Of a stretch of DNA of 64,000 bases, positions 52,566 through 62,587 are shown piece by piece. How positions within the stretch are numbered: position 1 is the first letter of the stretch; the number at the start of each line of letters is the position of its first letter. The notes below the pieces were generated by a model. It did no database searches. It saw only the letters and a list, made by a program, of their open reading frames with translations, and had not been told where the DNA came from. The DNA is from an uncultured Lachnospiraceae bacterium. GTDB lineage: Bacteria > Bacillota > Clostridia > Lachnospirales > Lachnospiraceae. The position numbers were made by a program, and so were the translations under genes. The stretch is from the NCBI GenBank assembly GCA_905203555.1, contig CAJKWK010000005.1, forward strand, positions 28,554-92,553. Reading direction: 5' to 3'.

Positions 52566-53795
52566 ATGATTTCCTTACAAGATATCAAAGACTTTTGTCA
52601 TTTAAACAATCTAGATTCCGGTATCCCAATTTACATATATCAAGGGAACTCCTTGATACAGGCATTCCCGGAACAATCCTCCTACACCTGTCCACCAAAA
52701 CATTACATTGAAAAGTTCGGGAATATGACTGACTCTATTACACATATTTCCACTCCTTATGGTGCTTATTTTGTTGCCGTAAAATCGAACGATTTACCGG
52801 AATTTCGCATTGTCTTAGGTCCTGCAAATTATATTCCGTTTACCGACACTGATTTTCATGCCATGTATGCAGACTATGTAGTTGTACCAGAAAAACGCAC
52901 AGAATTCAAAAACTTTTTCCACCTCATCCCGCCGATTGCTTTAAGTGGGCTTTTATCAAAAGCTTCCATTTTTAACTATTTTCTGAACCACGAAGTGCGT
53001 TCTCATTTTGACCTTTGGGAATCCGACAAAATTTCAGACTCTTCTGAACAAATTGAAAAACATACGGAATCCATCTATCAACAAAAAGAAAATTTTCAGC
53101 ACAACAATTCTTTGGAAATCGAATCGATGATACTTCATTTAGTCGAGTCAGGAGATGTGAACGGATTAAAAAATCTGACGTTACAATCCTCTGTTACGCA
53201 TCCCGGTACAATTGCGCCAAACCAGCTTCGTCAAATTAAAAATCTGCATATTATCATGACTGCACTGGCAACACGCTGTGCAATTTCCAGTGGTGTAGAT
53301 GCTGACAACGCATTTCAAATGTCCGACTTATACATTCAGACAGCAGAAAACCTCAATACACCTTCTGCTGTTCAAAATTTGAATTTCCAAATGCTTCTTG
53401 CTTTTGCACAAAAAGTAAAAGAAAAATTGATTCCCAGTACCTCTGACGAAGCTCTACAGCAGGCAATCCACTATGTTCTTCAACATATCAACTGTCCGAT
53501 TACAGTCGCAGATGTTGCCAACCATGTAGGCTTCAGCCGTTCCTATTTTTCCACATATTTTAAAGAACAGCTAGGCTTCACAATTAGTGCGTTTATCCTG
53601 CGTTGTAAACTGGAAGAGGGGAAACACCTGCTGCAATTTACAGATAAGCCACTTAGCGTTATCAGCAATTATCTGTGTTTTTCCAGCCAGAGCCATTTCC
53701 AGACAGCATTTAAAAAACAATATCATATCACTCCCCTTCAATTCCGTAAACAACCGGAACTGTATGGACGAGGATTGCTAGAGAACGAACGCTAG
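52566..53795 (+). CDS. AraC family transcriptional regulator
   Basis: 409 residues. C-terminal double HTH (about 315-400): ITVADVANHVGFSRSYFSTY and SVISNYLCFSSQSHFQTAFK, ending in the ITPLQFRKQ signature. The N-terminal 300 residues are a sensory region resembling that of the YSIRK/LysM-like AraC group rather than a cupin arabinose pocket. The start is ATG 52566, 4 codons inside the longest frame, because GGAGAG lies just before it. Divergent from the rhamnosidase operon, so it probably activates the glycoside genes on both sides. Confidence 0.9.
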   Translation: MISLQDIKDFCHLNNLDSGIPIYIYQGNSLIQAFPEQSSYTCPPKHYIEKFGNMTDSITHISTPYGAYFVAVKSNDLPEFRIVLGPANYIPFTDTDFHAMYADYVVVPEKRTEFKNFFHLIPPIALSGLLSKASIFNYFLNHEVRSHFDLWESDKISDSSEQIEKHTESIYQQKENFQHNNSLEIESMILHLVESGDVNGLKNLTLQSSVTHPGTIAPNQLRQIKNLHIIMTALATRCAISSGVDADNAFQMSDLYIQTAENLNTPSAVQNLNFQMLLAFAQKVKEKLIPSTSDEALQQAIHYVLQHINCPITVADVANHVGFSRSYFSTYFKEQLGFTISAFILRCKLEEGKHLLQFTDKPLSVISNYLCFSSQSHFQTAFKKQYHITPLQFRKQPELYGRGLLENER

Positions 53796-53816
53796 TTCAC
53801 AGATGCTTGATATATT

Positions 53817-53863
53817 TTACGGCAGAGCCGGATTTCCCTTTTCCCGCTCTGCCGTTTTTATGT
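53817..53863 (+). terminator. Terminator of the AraC regulator
   Basis: ACGGCAGAGC pairs with GCTCTGCCGT across a 17-base loop and is followed by TTTTTATG. Confidence 0.85.
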
Positions 53864-53920
53864 AATAACTATTCAGTAGCTCTATGCTTCTAATACATTC
53901 GACTAAACTGTATTATTCCT

Positions 53921-55314
53921 TTATGCTTTTTTCTGTGCTTTACGCTTTGCGATTTCTTCTCTCAATTGAGGCAGTCTCTTCTCCAGATCAAATTTCATAC
54001 TCATCACAAACAAAATTGCAAACATTACTGCCGGAATATAAATGGAAAATGCAAAAATCGCCTGTTTTGTAGCCTCTGTTGCAACCGTCATAGTTGCATC
54101 ATATGCTGCCAATGACAAACACCATCCAATAACAGATGCTCCGATACCACTTCCCACTTTACATCCAAAACTAGATGCGGCCTGCGCTGAGGCAACCATC
54201 TTTTTGCCATATTTATATTCATTATAATCAATAGACATCGCCGTCAAAACTCCCATTAAACACATCATAGGAATATTTGCAAATGTACCAATACAGCCCA
54301 TCCCTAAGTTAAATACAAAATTGTATGGATTAATAATTCTTGCGATAGTCGAAACAGTTCCAAGTGCAAATGAAACTGTAAGAGTTTTTGTAACACCCAA
54401 ATGCTTGATCATAGGACCTACACTTATAAATCCTATTAGAGTAGGAATTAATCCAACTGCCCCCATAATTCCCATCAAATTATCATTTCCATAGATCCAT
54501 TTTGCATAATATGCCCCAGAAGCTCCATTGATTCCATACAGAACATTTGTTACAAAACTCATAACCAGAATCATAACCCAATATTTATTATGAAATAATT
54601 TTGTAATAGCCTCTTTAAAAGGAACTGCTTCTTCCTCTTCCGTTTCCTGTACTTCTGTTTCCCCTTGTATTGTTTCTTTACTTGTCAAATAGCAAATCAA
54701 AAATGCTAAAATTACAAGAGCTCCTGCAATTGCTCCAAATTTGATCCATGCGCTCTGTGTTCCACCCAGCATATTCGTAATCGGGATGATTGCAACTGCA
54801 ATGATCATACCGGATACATATCCCGCCGCTGCACGCCATGTACCCATTCTTCCTCGCTCTTCCTGGCTGTTTGTCCGTACAATCATAAAGAAGAGTAAGG
54901 TATGCATACTGCTGTGTAAGCAACTGCTGTAAATAACAGGTTTGTGATCAACAAGTATCCAACCTGTAATCCAGAACTTCCCTTCGGCACTGTAAACATC
55001 AATAAGGTAAGAATACCTGCCGGAATACCTGCTTTCAAAAGCCATGGTCTGTATTTTTCTTTTCCAGGTTTTGTATGATCTACGATATTCCCCATGATCA
55101 AATCTGTAAAGGCATCGACAATCTTACAGATCATCAGAACTGTAGCTACTGCGCCTGCTGCCATACCTACCTTATCGGTATAAAAATAGGTCATCTGTCC
55201 GATCAATCCACTCATTGCGTTCAATGCGAATTGTCCCAGTGAGTCTCCCAAAAAATCTCTTCTGCGCATCGTCCTCTGTACACCAAACTTATCTTTTCCC
55301 AATGCTTTTGCCAT
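53921..55314 (-). pseudogene. GPH-type sugar:cation symporter (MelB-like), frameshifted
   Basis: A 12-helix glycoside-pentoside-hexuronide transporter split in two frames. The N-terminal part (from ATG 55314, MAKALGKDKFGVQRTM) runs to YTAVCIPYSSL and a TGA at 54883-54885; the remainder continues in the -1 frame from MIVRTNSQEERGRMGTWRA, the standard next segment of the family. One base is missing (TTTATG for TTTAATG, coding strand, about 54886). Joined length 464 is normal. It lies 58 bases after the GH3 gene and would import the glycoside for both glycosidases. Inactive as read unless corrected. Confidence 0.9.
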
Positions 55315-55372
55315 CTCTTTTTCTCTCTTTCTTCTTTCTTCTTTCTTATACTTATCTTGATTATATCGATAA

Positions 55373-57646
55373 CTATTGATTTACCGCGGTCAGAATCTGT
55401 TCCAGTACTTCTATTGTCATTCCCGGTACAAAACTCAACAACTGACGCAGAGGCATATCATTCATCATTGCTGCCATCATTTCAGAATTCACAGCGCCTG
55501 ATGGATCTTCTTTATTTGCCTCTGCCATCTCCATCGCCTGTTGGTTGCCACCCATCATCTGACTGAGTACTGCCTGCGCTTTTTCATCCCTCATCAATTC
55601 ACCCATACAGGTATTCAACGTGTAAGTTTTCTTAATCTTTTTTGTACCTTCTACTTGAACGGATGCATGTAATAATACTTCGTCTGCATTCTTGCCGACT
55701 TGGACATCATAGCTGCCACTTTCTACAAACCAGTCATGAATTTCCGTATTCCAATATGCAAACGCCCTCGCATCCAATTCAAAGGTTACCGTCTTCTTTT
55801 CTCCCGGAGCAAGCTCGATTTTATCGAAAGCTCTTAATTCTTTTACCGGACGGGACACCTCTGTCTCACTCGGAGCCACATAAATCTGAACAACTTCTTT
55901 ACCGGCATAGTTCCCAGTATTTTCAACATCTACAGAAACCGTGAGAGCCTCCGCATCTGTCATTTGTGTTCTGTCAAGCTTCAGATTACTGTATGCAAAT
56001 TTTGTATAGGAAAGGCCGTAACCAAATGGGAATAACACATCCTGTTTCTTACTTGTATAGTAACGATAACCTACAAAAACACCTTCACTGTAAATAGCTT
56101 CATCCACACCTTTTCCGTAAGTCAGATAACATGGAGTATCTTCCAGTCGAAGTGGGAATGTCTCCGCAAGTCTTCCGCTTGGATTTGCCTTTCCATAAAG
56201 AATATTGACTACAGCTTTGCCGACTGCCTGACCGCCTAAGTATGCCTCCACAATTCCCTTTACCTGATCCTTCCACGGCATAACTACCGGTGATCCATTG
56301 TGAAGGACAACAATGGTGTTCTTCTGTACTTTACAGATCTTTTCAATCAACTCATTCTGACAGTTCGGAAGATTCAAATGCTTTCTGTCATATCCCTCTG
56401 ATTCAAATGCATCCGGAAGTCCTGCGAAAATAACTGCCACCTCGGCTTCCTCTGCGATACGCACTGCTTCTTTTTGTAATTCCTCATTGACTTCATCGAC
56501 AGTATCATCAAATCCATTTGCATAAGCTACTTCCGCCATATCCTTAACCGCCTCAAGTGCAGACTCGACTTTCCAGCTATTAATATGTGAACTGCCGCCG
56601 CCCTGATATCTCGGGGTCTCTGCATATTTTCCAATAAAAGCAACCTTCTTATCCTTTGCCAGAGGAAGAACTTCATCCTCATTTTTCAAAAGAACGATAC
56701 ATTCGCTTTCTGCCTCTGCGGCCAATTCGTGATCTTTCTCATAATCAAAGCTCACATCCTGCCGACGGTTTTCCGTAAATCTGTAAATAATATTCAAGAT
56801 TCTCTCACATGCCCGATCTACAACTGCCTCATCCAGACTACCGTCCCGAACGGCCTTCACAATCAATGCATCATTAATTCCTCCGGAGGAAGGCATTTCC
56901 AGTTCCATACCGGCTTTTAACGCCTCTACACGGTCATTGACTGCGCCCCAGTCAGACATGACATATCCATCAAATTTCCACTCATCACGAAGAATATCTG
57001 TCAGATATTCTTTGCTTTCTCCAACATAAGTTCCATTGATACGGTTATAAGAATTCATAACTGTCCACGGTTTTGCCTGCTTTACAGCTCCCTCAAACGC
57101 CGCCAGATAGATTTCCCGAAGTGTACGCTCATCTACCTGTGATGAGTTCGTCATACGGCGTTTTTCCTGATTATTCGCCAGAAAATGCTTCATGCTGACC
57201 CCTACATTCTGACTCTGGACTCCTTCTGTCAAAGCCGCTGCCATCTCCGATGCTACAAGAGGATCCTCCGAATAATATTCAAAGTTACGCCCACACAATG
57301 GAGAACGCTTAATGTTCATTGCAGGACCGAGAATCGTACTCACATTTTCTGCCTGACATTCCTGTCCGATTGTTTCTCCAATCTTTCTCAATAAGTTTCT
57401 GTCGAAACTAGACGCAGTCGCACATCCTGTCGGAAAGCAGACTGCTTTGATACTTTCATTGATTCCCAAGTGATCTGCCTGATCACTTTGTTTTCGAAGT
57501 CCGTGAGGTCCATCTGTTACCATAACAGATGGGATTCCCAGACGTTCCACGCCTTTCAGATGCCAAAAATCAGCGCCGGAACACATTCCGGCCTTTTCTT
57601 CCAATGTCATCTGTGAAATCAGATTTTTAATATCTTCTTTCTTCAT
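55373..57646 (-). CDS. Glycoside hydrolase family 3 beta-glucosidase-like, with extra C-terminal tail
   Basis: 757 residues, no signal peptide. GH3 N-terminal barrel with KHFLANNQEKRR and the nucleophile Asp in YVMSDWGAVNDRVEA (about 229), GH3 C-terminal domain, and a FnIII-like domain ending near RAFAYWNTEIHDWFVESG. About 85 residues follow (TLNTCMGELMRDEKAQAVLS, then MNDMPLRQLLSFVPGMTIEV) that resemble the tail of the GH78 protein. It heads the operon with the GPH transporter and likely removes glucose (or xylose) after rhamnose removal. Confidence 0.94.
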   Translation of the reverse strand: MKKEDIKNLISQMTLEEKAGMCSGADFWHLKGVERLGIPSVMVTDGPHGLRKQSDQADHLGINESIKAVCFPTGCATASSFDRNLLRKIGETIGQECQAENVSTILGPAMNIKRSPLCGRNFEYYSEDPLVASEMAAALTEGVQSQNVGVSMKHFLANNQEKRRMTNSSQVDERTLREIYLAAFEGAVKQAKPWTVMNSYNRINGTYVGESKEYLTDILRDEWKFDGYVMSDWGAVNDRVEALKAGMELEMPSSGGINDALIVKAVRDGSLDEAVVDRACERILNIIYRFTENRRQDVSFDYEKDHELAAEAESECIVLLKNEDEVLPLAKDKKVAFIGKYAETPRYQGGGSSHINSWKVESALEAVKDMAEVAYANGFDDTVDEVNEELQKEAVRIAEEAEVAVIFAGLPDAFESEGYDRKHLNLPNCQNELIEKICKVQKNTIVVLHNGSPVVMPWKDQVKGIVEAYLGGQAVGKAVVNILYGKANPSGRLAETFPLRLEDTPCYLTYGKGVDEAIYSEGVFVGYRYYTSKKQDVLFPFGYGLSYTKFAYSNLKLDRTQMTDAEALTVSVDVENTGNYAGKEVVQIYVAPSETEVSRPVKELRAFDKIELAPGEKKTVTFELDARAFAYWNTEIHDWFVESGSYDVQVGKNADEVLLHASVQVEGTKKIKKTYTLNTCMGELMRDEKAQAVLSQMMGGNQQAMEMAEANKEDPSGAVNSEMMAAMMNDMPLRQLLSFVPGMTIEVLEQILTAVNQ

Positions 57647-58269
57647 TCCCTGTTTCTTCTCCTTCCGTCTTGTAGAAATACTTCATTTGTTAATCGTATT
57701 TTACTCATTCCACAAAGCAATTAATTTCATTTTTGTTCTTTATATTATACATTTATTCTCATTTTCCATTTCTGTTCTCTCAGAAATTATTTGCAAGGGA
57801 AATTATTTGCAATGCTATTATCTGCTAAACTACAGATCTTTGTTAAAATCCTTTCTACCAAATCCTACTTTCAACAATTCTATTGTTCGACTTCCTTCAT
57901 ATACAAACTACAACGGTCATGTACTTTCCAGCCGAATGATTGTGCTGTATTCTGTCCATTTTTTGATAGTTGTACTGCTCTCTTTCCCATAACACGCTTT
58001 TCACCCGTCAAAATGTATAGGATTCCTTTTTCTGCTCCGCGAATAGAAACAGTCACTCTGGTTCTTCCACTCATTGCAAAATATTTATACCCATCCGGTA
58101 TATGAGTTTCTACAGGAAGTATTGGATTCCGTTTGTTTTATTATGGGTTTGTTTTATTTCAGGCCTATAATTTAAAACATTTCCATACAAACTTACTCGA
58201 ATATATAAGGTATAATACAAAAATCAAGCTAACTTTTCCTATCATAAATCGTTTTGGAAATCTATAGTC
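57647..58269. other. Long gap between GH3 and pckA with an orphan coding fragment
   Basis: About 620 bases, AT-rich. On the minus strand 57880-58127 is an 82-codon open frame without an upstream start (RNPILPVETHIPDGYKYF is its beginning, then SGRTRVTVSIRGAEKGILYI). It ends in a TAG and reads like the last beta-sandwich domain of a carbohydrate-active enzyme, so it may be the tail of a deleted gene. Nothing else is recognised; the GH3 promoter should lie at its left end. Confidence 0.45.
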
Positions 58270-58306
58270 AAAAAACGGATGCGCTTGTCACACATCCGTT
58301 TTTTCA
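58268..58306. terminator. Bidirectional terminator downstream of pckA
   Basis: AAAAAACGGATG pairs with CATCCGTTTTTT across an 11-base loop. Confidence 0.9.
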
Positions 58307-58337
58307 TCTTCATTCTGAAGTTCTCTTTATTTAATTC

Positions 58338-59942
58338 TTACAGCTGAGGACCTGCAGAAACAAGTGCCTTACCTGCCTCATTGCTCTCGTATTTAGCAAA
58401 GTTTTTAATGAATCTTCCTGCCAGATCTTTTGCTTTCTCTTCCCACTCTGCAGCATCTGCATAAGTATCGCGTGGGTCAAGAATTCCTGTATCAACTCCC
58501 GGAAGTTCTGTCGGCACTTCAATGTTAAAGTATGGAATCTTCTTAGTCGGAGCATTCAAGATATCTCCATTCAGGATTGCATCAATGATACCACGAGTAT
58601 CTTTGATAGAAATACGTTTTCCTGTTCCATTCCATCCTGTATTTACAAGGTAAGCCTTAGCGCCATTTGCCTGCATTTTCTTAACAAGCTCTTCTGCATA
58701 TTTTGTCGGATGCAATTCCAGGAATGCCTGTCCGAAACATGCAGAGAATGTTGGTGTAGGCTCTGTAATTCCACGCTCTGTACCAGCCAGTTTTGCAGTA
58801 AATCCAGATAAGAAGTAGTATTCTGTCTGCTCTGGTGTCAGAATAGATACCGGAGGAAGTACTCCAAATGCATCTGCTGATAAGAAGATTACATTCTTAG
58901 CTGCCGGAGCTGCAGATACCGGACGTACGATTTTTTCAATGTGGTCGATTGGATAAGATACACGTGTATTCTCTGTCACGCTCTTATCATCAAAGTCAAT
59001 CTTACCATTCTCATCCAGAGTTACGTTCTCAAGAAGAGCGTTTCTCTTAATTGCATTGTAAATGTCTGGCTCAGACTCTTTGTCAAGGTTGATAACCTTA
59101 GCGTAGCATCCACCTTCAAAGTTGAATACTCCGTTATCATCCCAACCATGCTCGTCATCACCGATCAAGAGACGTTTTGGATCTGTAGAAAGTGTTGTCT
59201 TACCTGTTCCGGAAAGTCCGAAGAAGATTGCTGTATTCTCACCGTTCAGATCTGTGTTTGCAGAACAGTGCATAGAAGCGATTCCCTTCAGTGGCAGGTA
59301 GTAGTTCATCATAGAGAACATACCTTTCTTCATCTCTCCGCCATACCATGTATTCAGGATAACCTGCTCACGACTTGTAATGTTAAAGATTGCTGCTGTC
59401 TCTGAGTTCAATCCCAACTCTTTGTAGTTCTCGACTTTAGCCTTGGAAGCATTGTAAACAACGAAATCCGGCTCGAAGTTCTCCAGCTCTTCTGCTGTCG
59501 GCTGGATAAACATATTCTTTACAAAATGTGCCTGCCAAGCAACTTCTACGATGAAACGAATTGCCATACGTGTATCTTCGTTAGCTCCGCAGAATGCATC
59601 TACTACAAATAATCTCTTATTAGAAAGTTCCTTCAAAGCAATTTCTTTACATGTATCCCAAGCTTCCTGTGATGCAGGTTTGTTATCATTCTTATATTCG
59701 TCAGAAGTCCACCATACAGTATCTTTTGAGTTCTCATCCATAACGATGAATTTATCTTTCGGAGAACGTCCTGTGTAGATACCTGTCATAACGTTAACCG
59801 CGCCAAGTTCACTTTCCTGTCCCTTTTCAAAACCTTCCAGTTCCGGTTTTGTCTCTTCTTCAAATAACAATTCGTAAGAAGGATTGTAAACAATCTCTGT
59901 GGTTCCAGTGATACCATACTTTGTCAAATCAATTTTTGCCAT
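58338..59942 (-). CDS. pckA: Phosphoenolpyruvate carboxykinase (ATP)
   Basis: Interconverts oxaloacetate + ATP and PEP + CO2 + ADP; in fermenting anaerobes it often runs toward oxaloacetate. 534 residues, normal. The kinase-1a loop is [18 protein letters not shown] near 240, kinase-2 is [12 protein letters not shown], and [11 protein letters not shown] near 60 is the substrate-site segment. AAGAGG precedes the ATG; monocistronic with its own terminator. Confidence 0.97.
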   Translation of the reverse strand: MAKIDLTKYGITGTTEIVYNPSYELLFEEETKPELEGFEKGQESELGAVNVMTGIYTGRSPKDKFIVMDENSKDTVWWTSDEYKNDNKPASQEAWDTCKEIALKELSNKRLFVVDAFCGANEDTRMAIRFIVEVAWQAHFVKNMFIQPTAEELENFEPDFVVYNASKAKVENYKELGLNSETAAIFNITSREQVILNTWYGGEMKKGMFSMMNYYLPLKGIASMHCSANTDLNGENTAIFFGLSGTGKTTLSTDPKRLLIGDDEHGWDDNGVFNFEGGCYAKVINLDKESEPDIYNAIKRNALLENVTLDENGKIDFDDKSVTENTRVSYPIDHIEKIVRPVSAAPAAKNVIFLSADAFGVLPPVSILTPEQTEYYFLSGFTAKLAGTERGITEPTPTFSACFGQAFLELHPTKYAEELVKKMQANGAKAYLVNTGWNGTGKRISIKDTRGIIDAILNGDILNAPTKKIPYFNIEVPTELPGVDTGILDPRDTYADAAEWEEKAKDLAGRFIKNFAKYESNEAGKALVSAGPQL

Positions 59943-60087
59943 CTTTGTTTAACCTCTTTCCTTAAAATAGTAATTCTATTTTCATTATACATACTTCAAC
60001 TCCAAAGTCAACACTTTTCTTGAAAGATATCCCATCCCCCAATTCATTTATTTCCTTAATAATCATAAAAATTGTATAAAATATATA

Positions 60088-60126
60088 TAAAAATGCAAGA
60101 TTCAAAATCGAATCTTGCATTTTGAG
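60088..60126 (-). terminator. Terminator downstream of the leuC-leuD-thrC operon
   Basis: AAATGCAAGATTC pairs with GAATCTTGCATTT across a 6-base loop, followed on the minus strand by TTTTTATAT. It is about 95 bases after the last gene. Confidence 0.7.
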
Positions 60127-60220
60127 CCTTATTTTTTATATTTTCTTTCAAAATTCAAGGTTTTTAGCCTATTTTTTGCAACTCCTTTGTTAATAATTTC
60201 ACTATTATCTTTATCAGGAA

Positions 60221-60565
60221 TTAAAAATAGATTTTTTTAAGTTTTCCTGTATAGATAAGGAACCAAACCAATACAGCAAAGAATAAAATCATGCAGATTA
60301 GATCCACTGTCTTTATTGGCTGAACATAACAATGTATAAAATCAACGACACCATAAAGCAGAGAGGCAAATGCAAATACAAGCACTGCCGGCAATGCTTT
60401 CTGCAAAAAAGCATCTTTGTCCTTACAATTATACTCATTATAACTTCTTCCCAGCAAAAGCGCCTCATTGATCGGCCCGCCTTTTTTCATCTGAATGTAA
60501 GCGTAAAGACTATATACTCCACATCCGATTACGATTACACTCAAAAATCCAAACATTTCTTCCAT
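60221..60565 (-). CDS. Small three-helix membrane protein, unrecognised
   Basis: 114 residues with membrane helices at about 5-24, 58-76 and 86-106 and a basic end KLKKIYF. GAGGA lies 8 bases before the ATG, and the thrC stop is only 3 bases upstream, so it is the last gene of the leu/thr operon. I do not recognise it; the first loop (SYNEYNCKDKDAFLQKALP) resembles small membrane proteins common in Lachnospiraceae with no known role. Confidence 0.75.
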   Translation of the reverse strand: MEEMFGFLSVIVIGCGVYSLYAYIQMKKGGPINEALLLGRSYNEYNCKDKDAFLQKALPAVLVFAFASLLYGVVDFIHCYVQPIKTVDLICMILFFAVLVWFLIYTGKLKKIYF

Positions 60566-60568
60566 GAC

Positions 60569-62062
60569 TTACTCCTCTGCCTTCAAAATTGATTTTACCG
60601 TCTCTTTCATTGCATCTGCATCACACTCTAATGTATGAATAATCTCTGCATTCCGAATCTCGTTGATTGCATTCGGAATTTCTGTTCCGGATACACGTTC
60701 TAATTCATCGATCAGAGCAAAATCTTCCTGACCTTGATATTTTTCATCAATCGCACTCATTACACTTCCTACAAACTTATACGGACTTGCCGTAGATGCA
60801 ACAAGCATTTTTCTCTGATCCCCACTCTTCTCCCGGTATACTTTGCTCACATGAGCAGCTACCGCTGTATGAGTATCCATTACATATCCGGTTGATGCAT
60901 ATGTGTCATGAATCGCAGCCTTTGTCTCTTCCTCAGTCGCATAGCCACCTTCAAACTCTTTCAGTTTTTCCATCATTGCATCTGTGATCTCGTAAGAACC
61001 TGTTTCTTTCAGCTCCTCCATCAACTGACGGTCTTTCTCTGCATCCTGATCAGAAATCGCATAAATCAACCGTTCCAGGTTGCTGGAAATCAAAATATCC
61101 ATGGACGGAGAAGAAGTCAGTACAAATTCCCGATTACGGTCATATTTTCCAGACTTGAAAAAGTCATATAAAACTTTATTTTCATTTGAAGCACATATCA
61201 GCTTTGCGATCGGCACTCCCATCTGTTTTGCATAATACGCTGCTAAAATATTTCCAAAATTCCCCGTCGGAACAGTTACGTTGATTTCTTCTCCGTCAGT
61301 AATTTCTTCATTTTCCACTAATTTCGCATACGCATATACATAATACACAACCTGCGGAACCAGACGTCCGATATTGATTGAGTTTGCGGACGAGAACTGA
61401 TACCCTACTTCTGCAAGTTCTTTTTCCAGTTCTTTATCTTCGAATAATGCCTTCACACCACTCTGTGCATGGTCAAAATTGCCATGAATTGCCACAACAG
61501 AAGTATTTTCACCCTTTTGTGTTACCATCTGCAGTTCCTGTACTTTGCTGACTCCGTTTTTCGGATAAAACACAATGATTCTTGTGCCCGGCACATCTGC
61601 AAATCCGGCAAGAGCAGCTTTTCCCGTATCTCCAGAAGTTGCTGTCAAAATTACAATTTCATTTTTTACATGATTTTTCTTCGCTGATGTCGTCAACAAA
61701 TGCGGTAAAATGGACAGCGCCATATCTTTAAACGCAATTGTTGCTCCATGGAACAACTCCAGATGATATGTATTTCCGACTTTTACAAGAGGCGCTATTA
61801 CCTCTGTATCGAACTTAGAATCATAGGCACTGTTAATACAATGCTTTAATTCTTCTTCTGTAAAATCTGTAAAAAACTGTTTCATCACTGCATATGCAGT
61901 CTCCTGATATGACATCATCTTCAATTCATCCATTGTCACATCTAATTTTGGGATTTCTACCGGAACAAACAATCCACCATCTTCTGCCAAACCTTTTAAA
62001 ATTGCTTGAGATGCTGTCACTGTATGCTCTGCATTTCGTGTGCTTTTGTACAATAAATTCAT
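60569..62062 (-). CDS. thrC: Threonine synthase
   Basis: PLP enzyme converting O-phosphohomoserine to threonine. 497 residues, the longer class I-type form. PLP Lys in LFHGATIAFKDMALSIL near 113; TSGDTGKAALAGF binds phosphate; SANSINIGRLVPQ and PTGNFGNILAAYYAK are family segments. It starts 24 bases after leuD, so leucine and threonine genes share a transcript here. No thrA/thrB nearby. Confidence 0.96.
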   Translation of the reverse strand: MNLLYKSTRNAEHTVTASQAILKGLAEDGGLFVPVEIPKLDVTMDELKMMSYQETAYAVMKQFFTDFTEEELKHCINSAYDSKFDTEVIAPLVKVGNTYHLELFHGATIAFKDMALSILPHLLTTSAKKNHVKNEIVILTATSGDTGKAALAGFADVPGTRIIVFYPKNGVSKVQELQMVTQKGENTSVVAIHGNFDHAQSGVKALFEDKELEKELAEVGYQFSSANSINIGRLVPQVVYYVYAYAKLVENEEITDGEEINVTVPTGNFGNILAAYYAKQMGVPIAKLICASNENKVLYDFFKSGKYDRNREFVLTSSPSMDILISSNLERLIYAISDQDAEKDRQLMEELKETGSYEITDAMMEKLKEFEGGYATEEETKAAIHDTYASTGYVMDTHTAVAAHVSKVYREKSGDQRKMLVASTASPYKFVGSVMSAIDEKYQGQEDFALIDELERVSGTEIPNAINEIRNAEIIHTLECDADAMKETVKSILKAEE

Positions 62063-62086
62063 TCTGATATCCTCTTCATTTTCTTT

Positions 62087-62587
62087 TTACTTTTGATCGT
62101 TTCGCTTGCTGTTTGTATATTTGACCAATCCGCCTGCTGCGATCAATTTTTGCATAAATTCCGGGAATGGCTGTCCTTGAAATTCCGTTCCCTTGGTACG
62201 ATTATATATCTTTCCGCTGTCAAAGTCTACCTCAACCTCATCTCCGGCTTCAATTCCTCTTGCCGCCTCCGGACATTCGATGATCGGAAGACCAATATTA
62301 ATCGCATTTCGATAAAAAATACGTGCAAATGTTTCCGCAATCACACAGCTTACTCCTGCCGTTTTCAGACAAAGCGGCGCATGTTCTCTGGAAGAACCAC
62401 ACCCGAAATTCTTATTTGCAACAATCAAATCTCCCGGTTGTACTCTGTTTACAAACTCCGGATCAATATCTGCCATTGCATGACTGGCAAGTTCCTGTGC
62501 ATCAAAAGAATTCAGGTATCTTGCCGGAATGATCACATCTGTATCAACATTGTCTCCATATTTAAATACATGTCCTAACGCTTTCAT
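62087..62587 (-). CDS. leuD: 3-isopropylmalate dehydratase small subunit
   Basis: 166 residues, the short type paired with the homoaconitase-like large subunit. Contains [14 protein letters not shown] near 13, [12 protein letters not shown] near 60 and [12 protein letters not shown]. Together with LeuC it isomerises 2- to 3-isopropylmalate. The ATG overlaps the leuC stop by 4 bases, with AGGTGA inside the leuC end. Confidence 0.96.
   Translation of the reverse strand: MKALGHVFKYGDNVDTDVIIPARYLNSFDAQELASHAMADIDPEFVNRVQPGDLIVANKNFGCGSSREHAPLCLKTAGVSCVIAETFARIFYRNAINIGLPIIECPEAARGIEAGDEVEVDFDSGKIYNRTKGTEFQGQPFPEFMQKLIAAGGLVKYTNSKRNDQK

Noticed and set aside
57791..58105. Plus-strand open frame of 104 codons in the GH3-pckA gap
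   Set aside because: Cys/Phe-rich composition and no ribosome site; the minus strand of the same stretch looks more coding.
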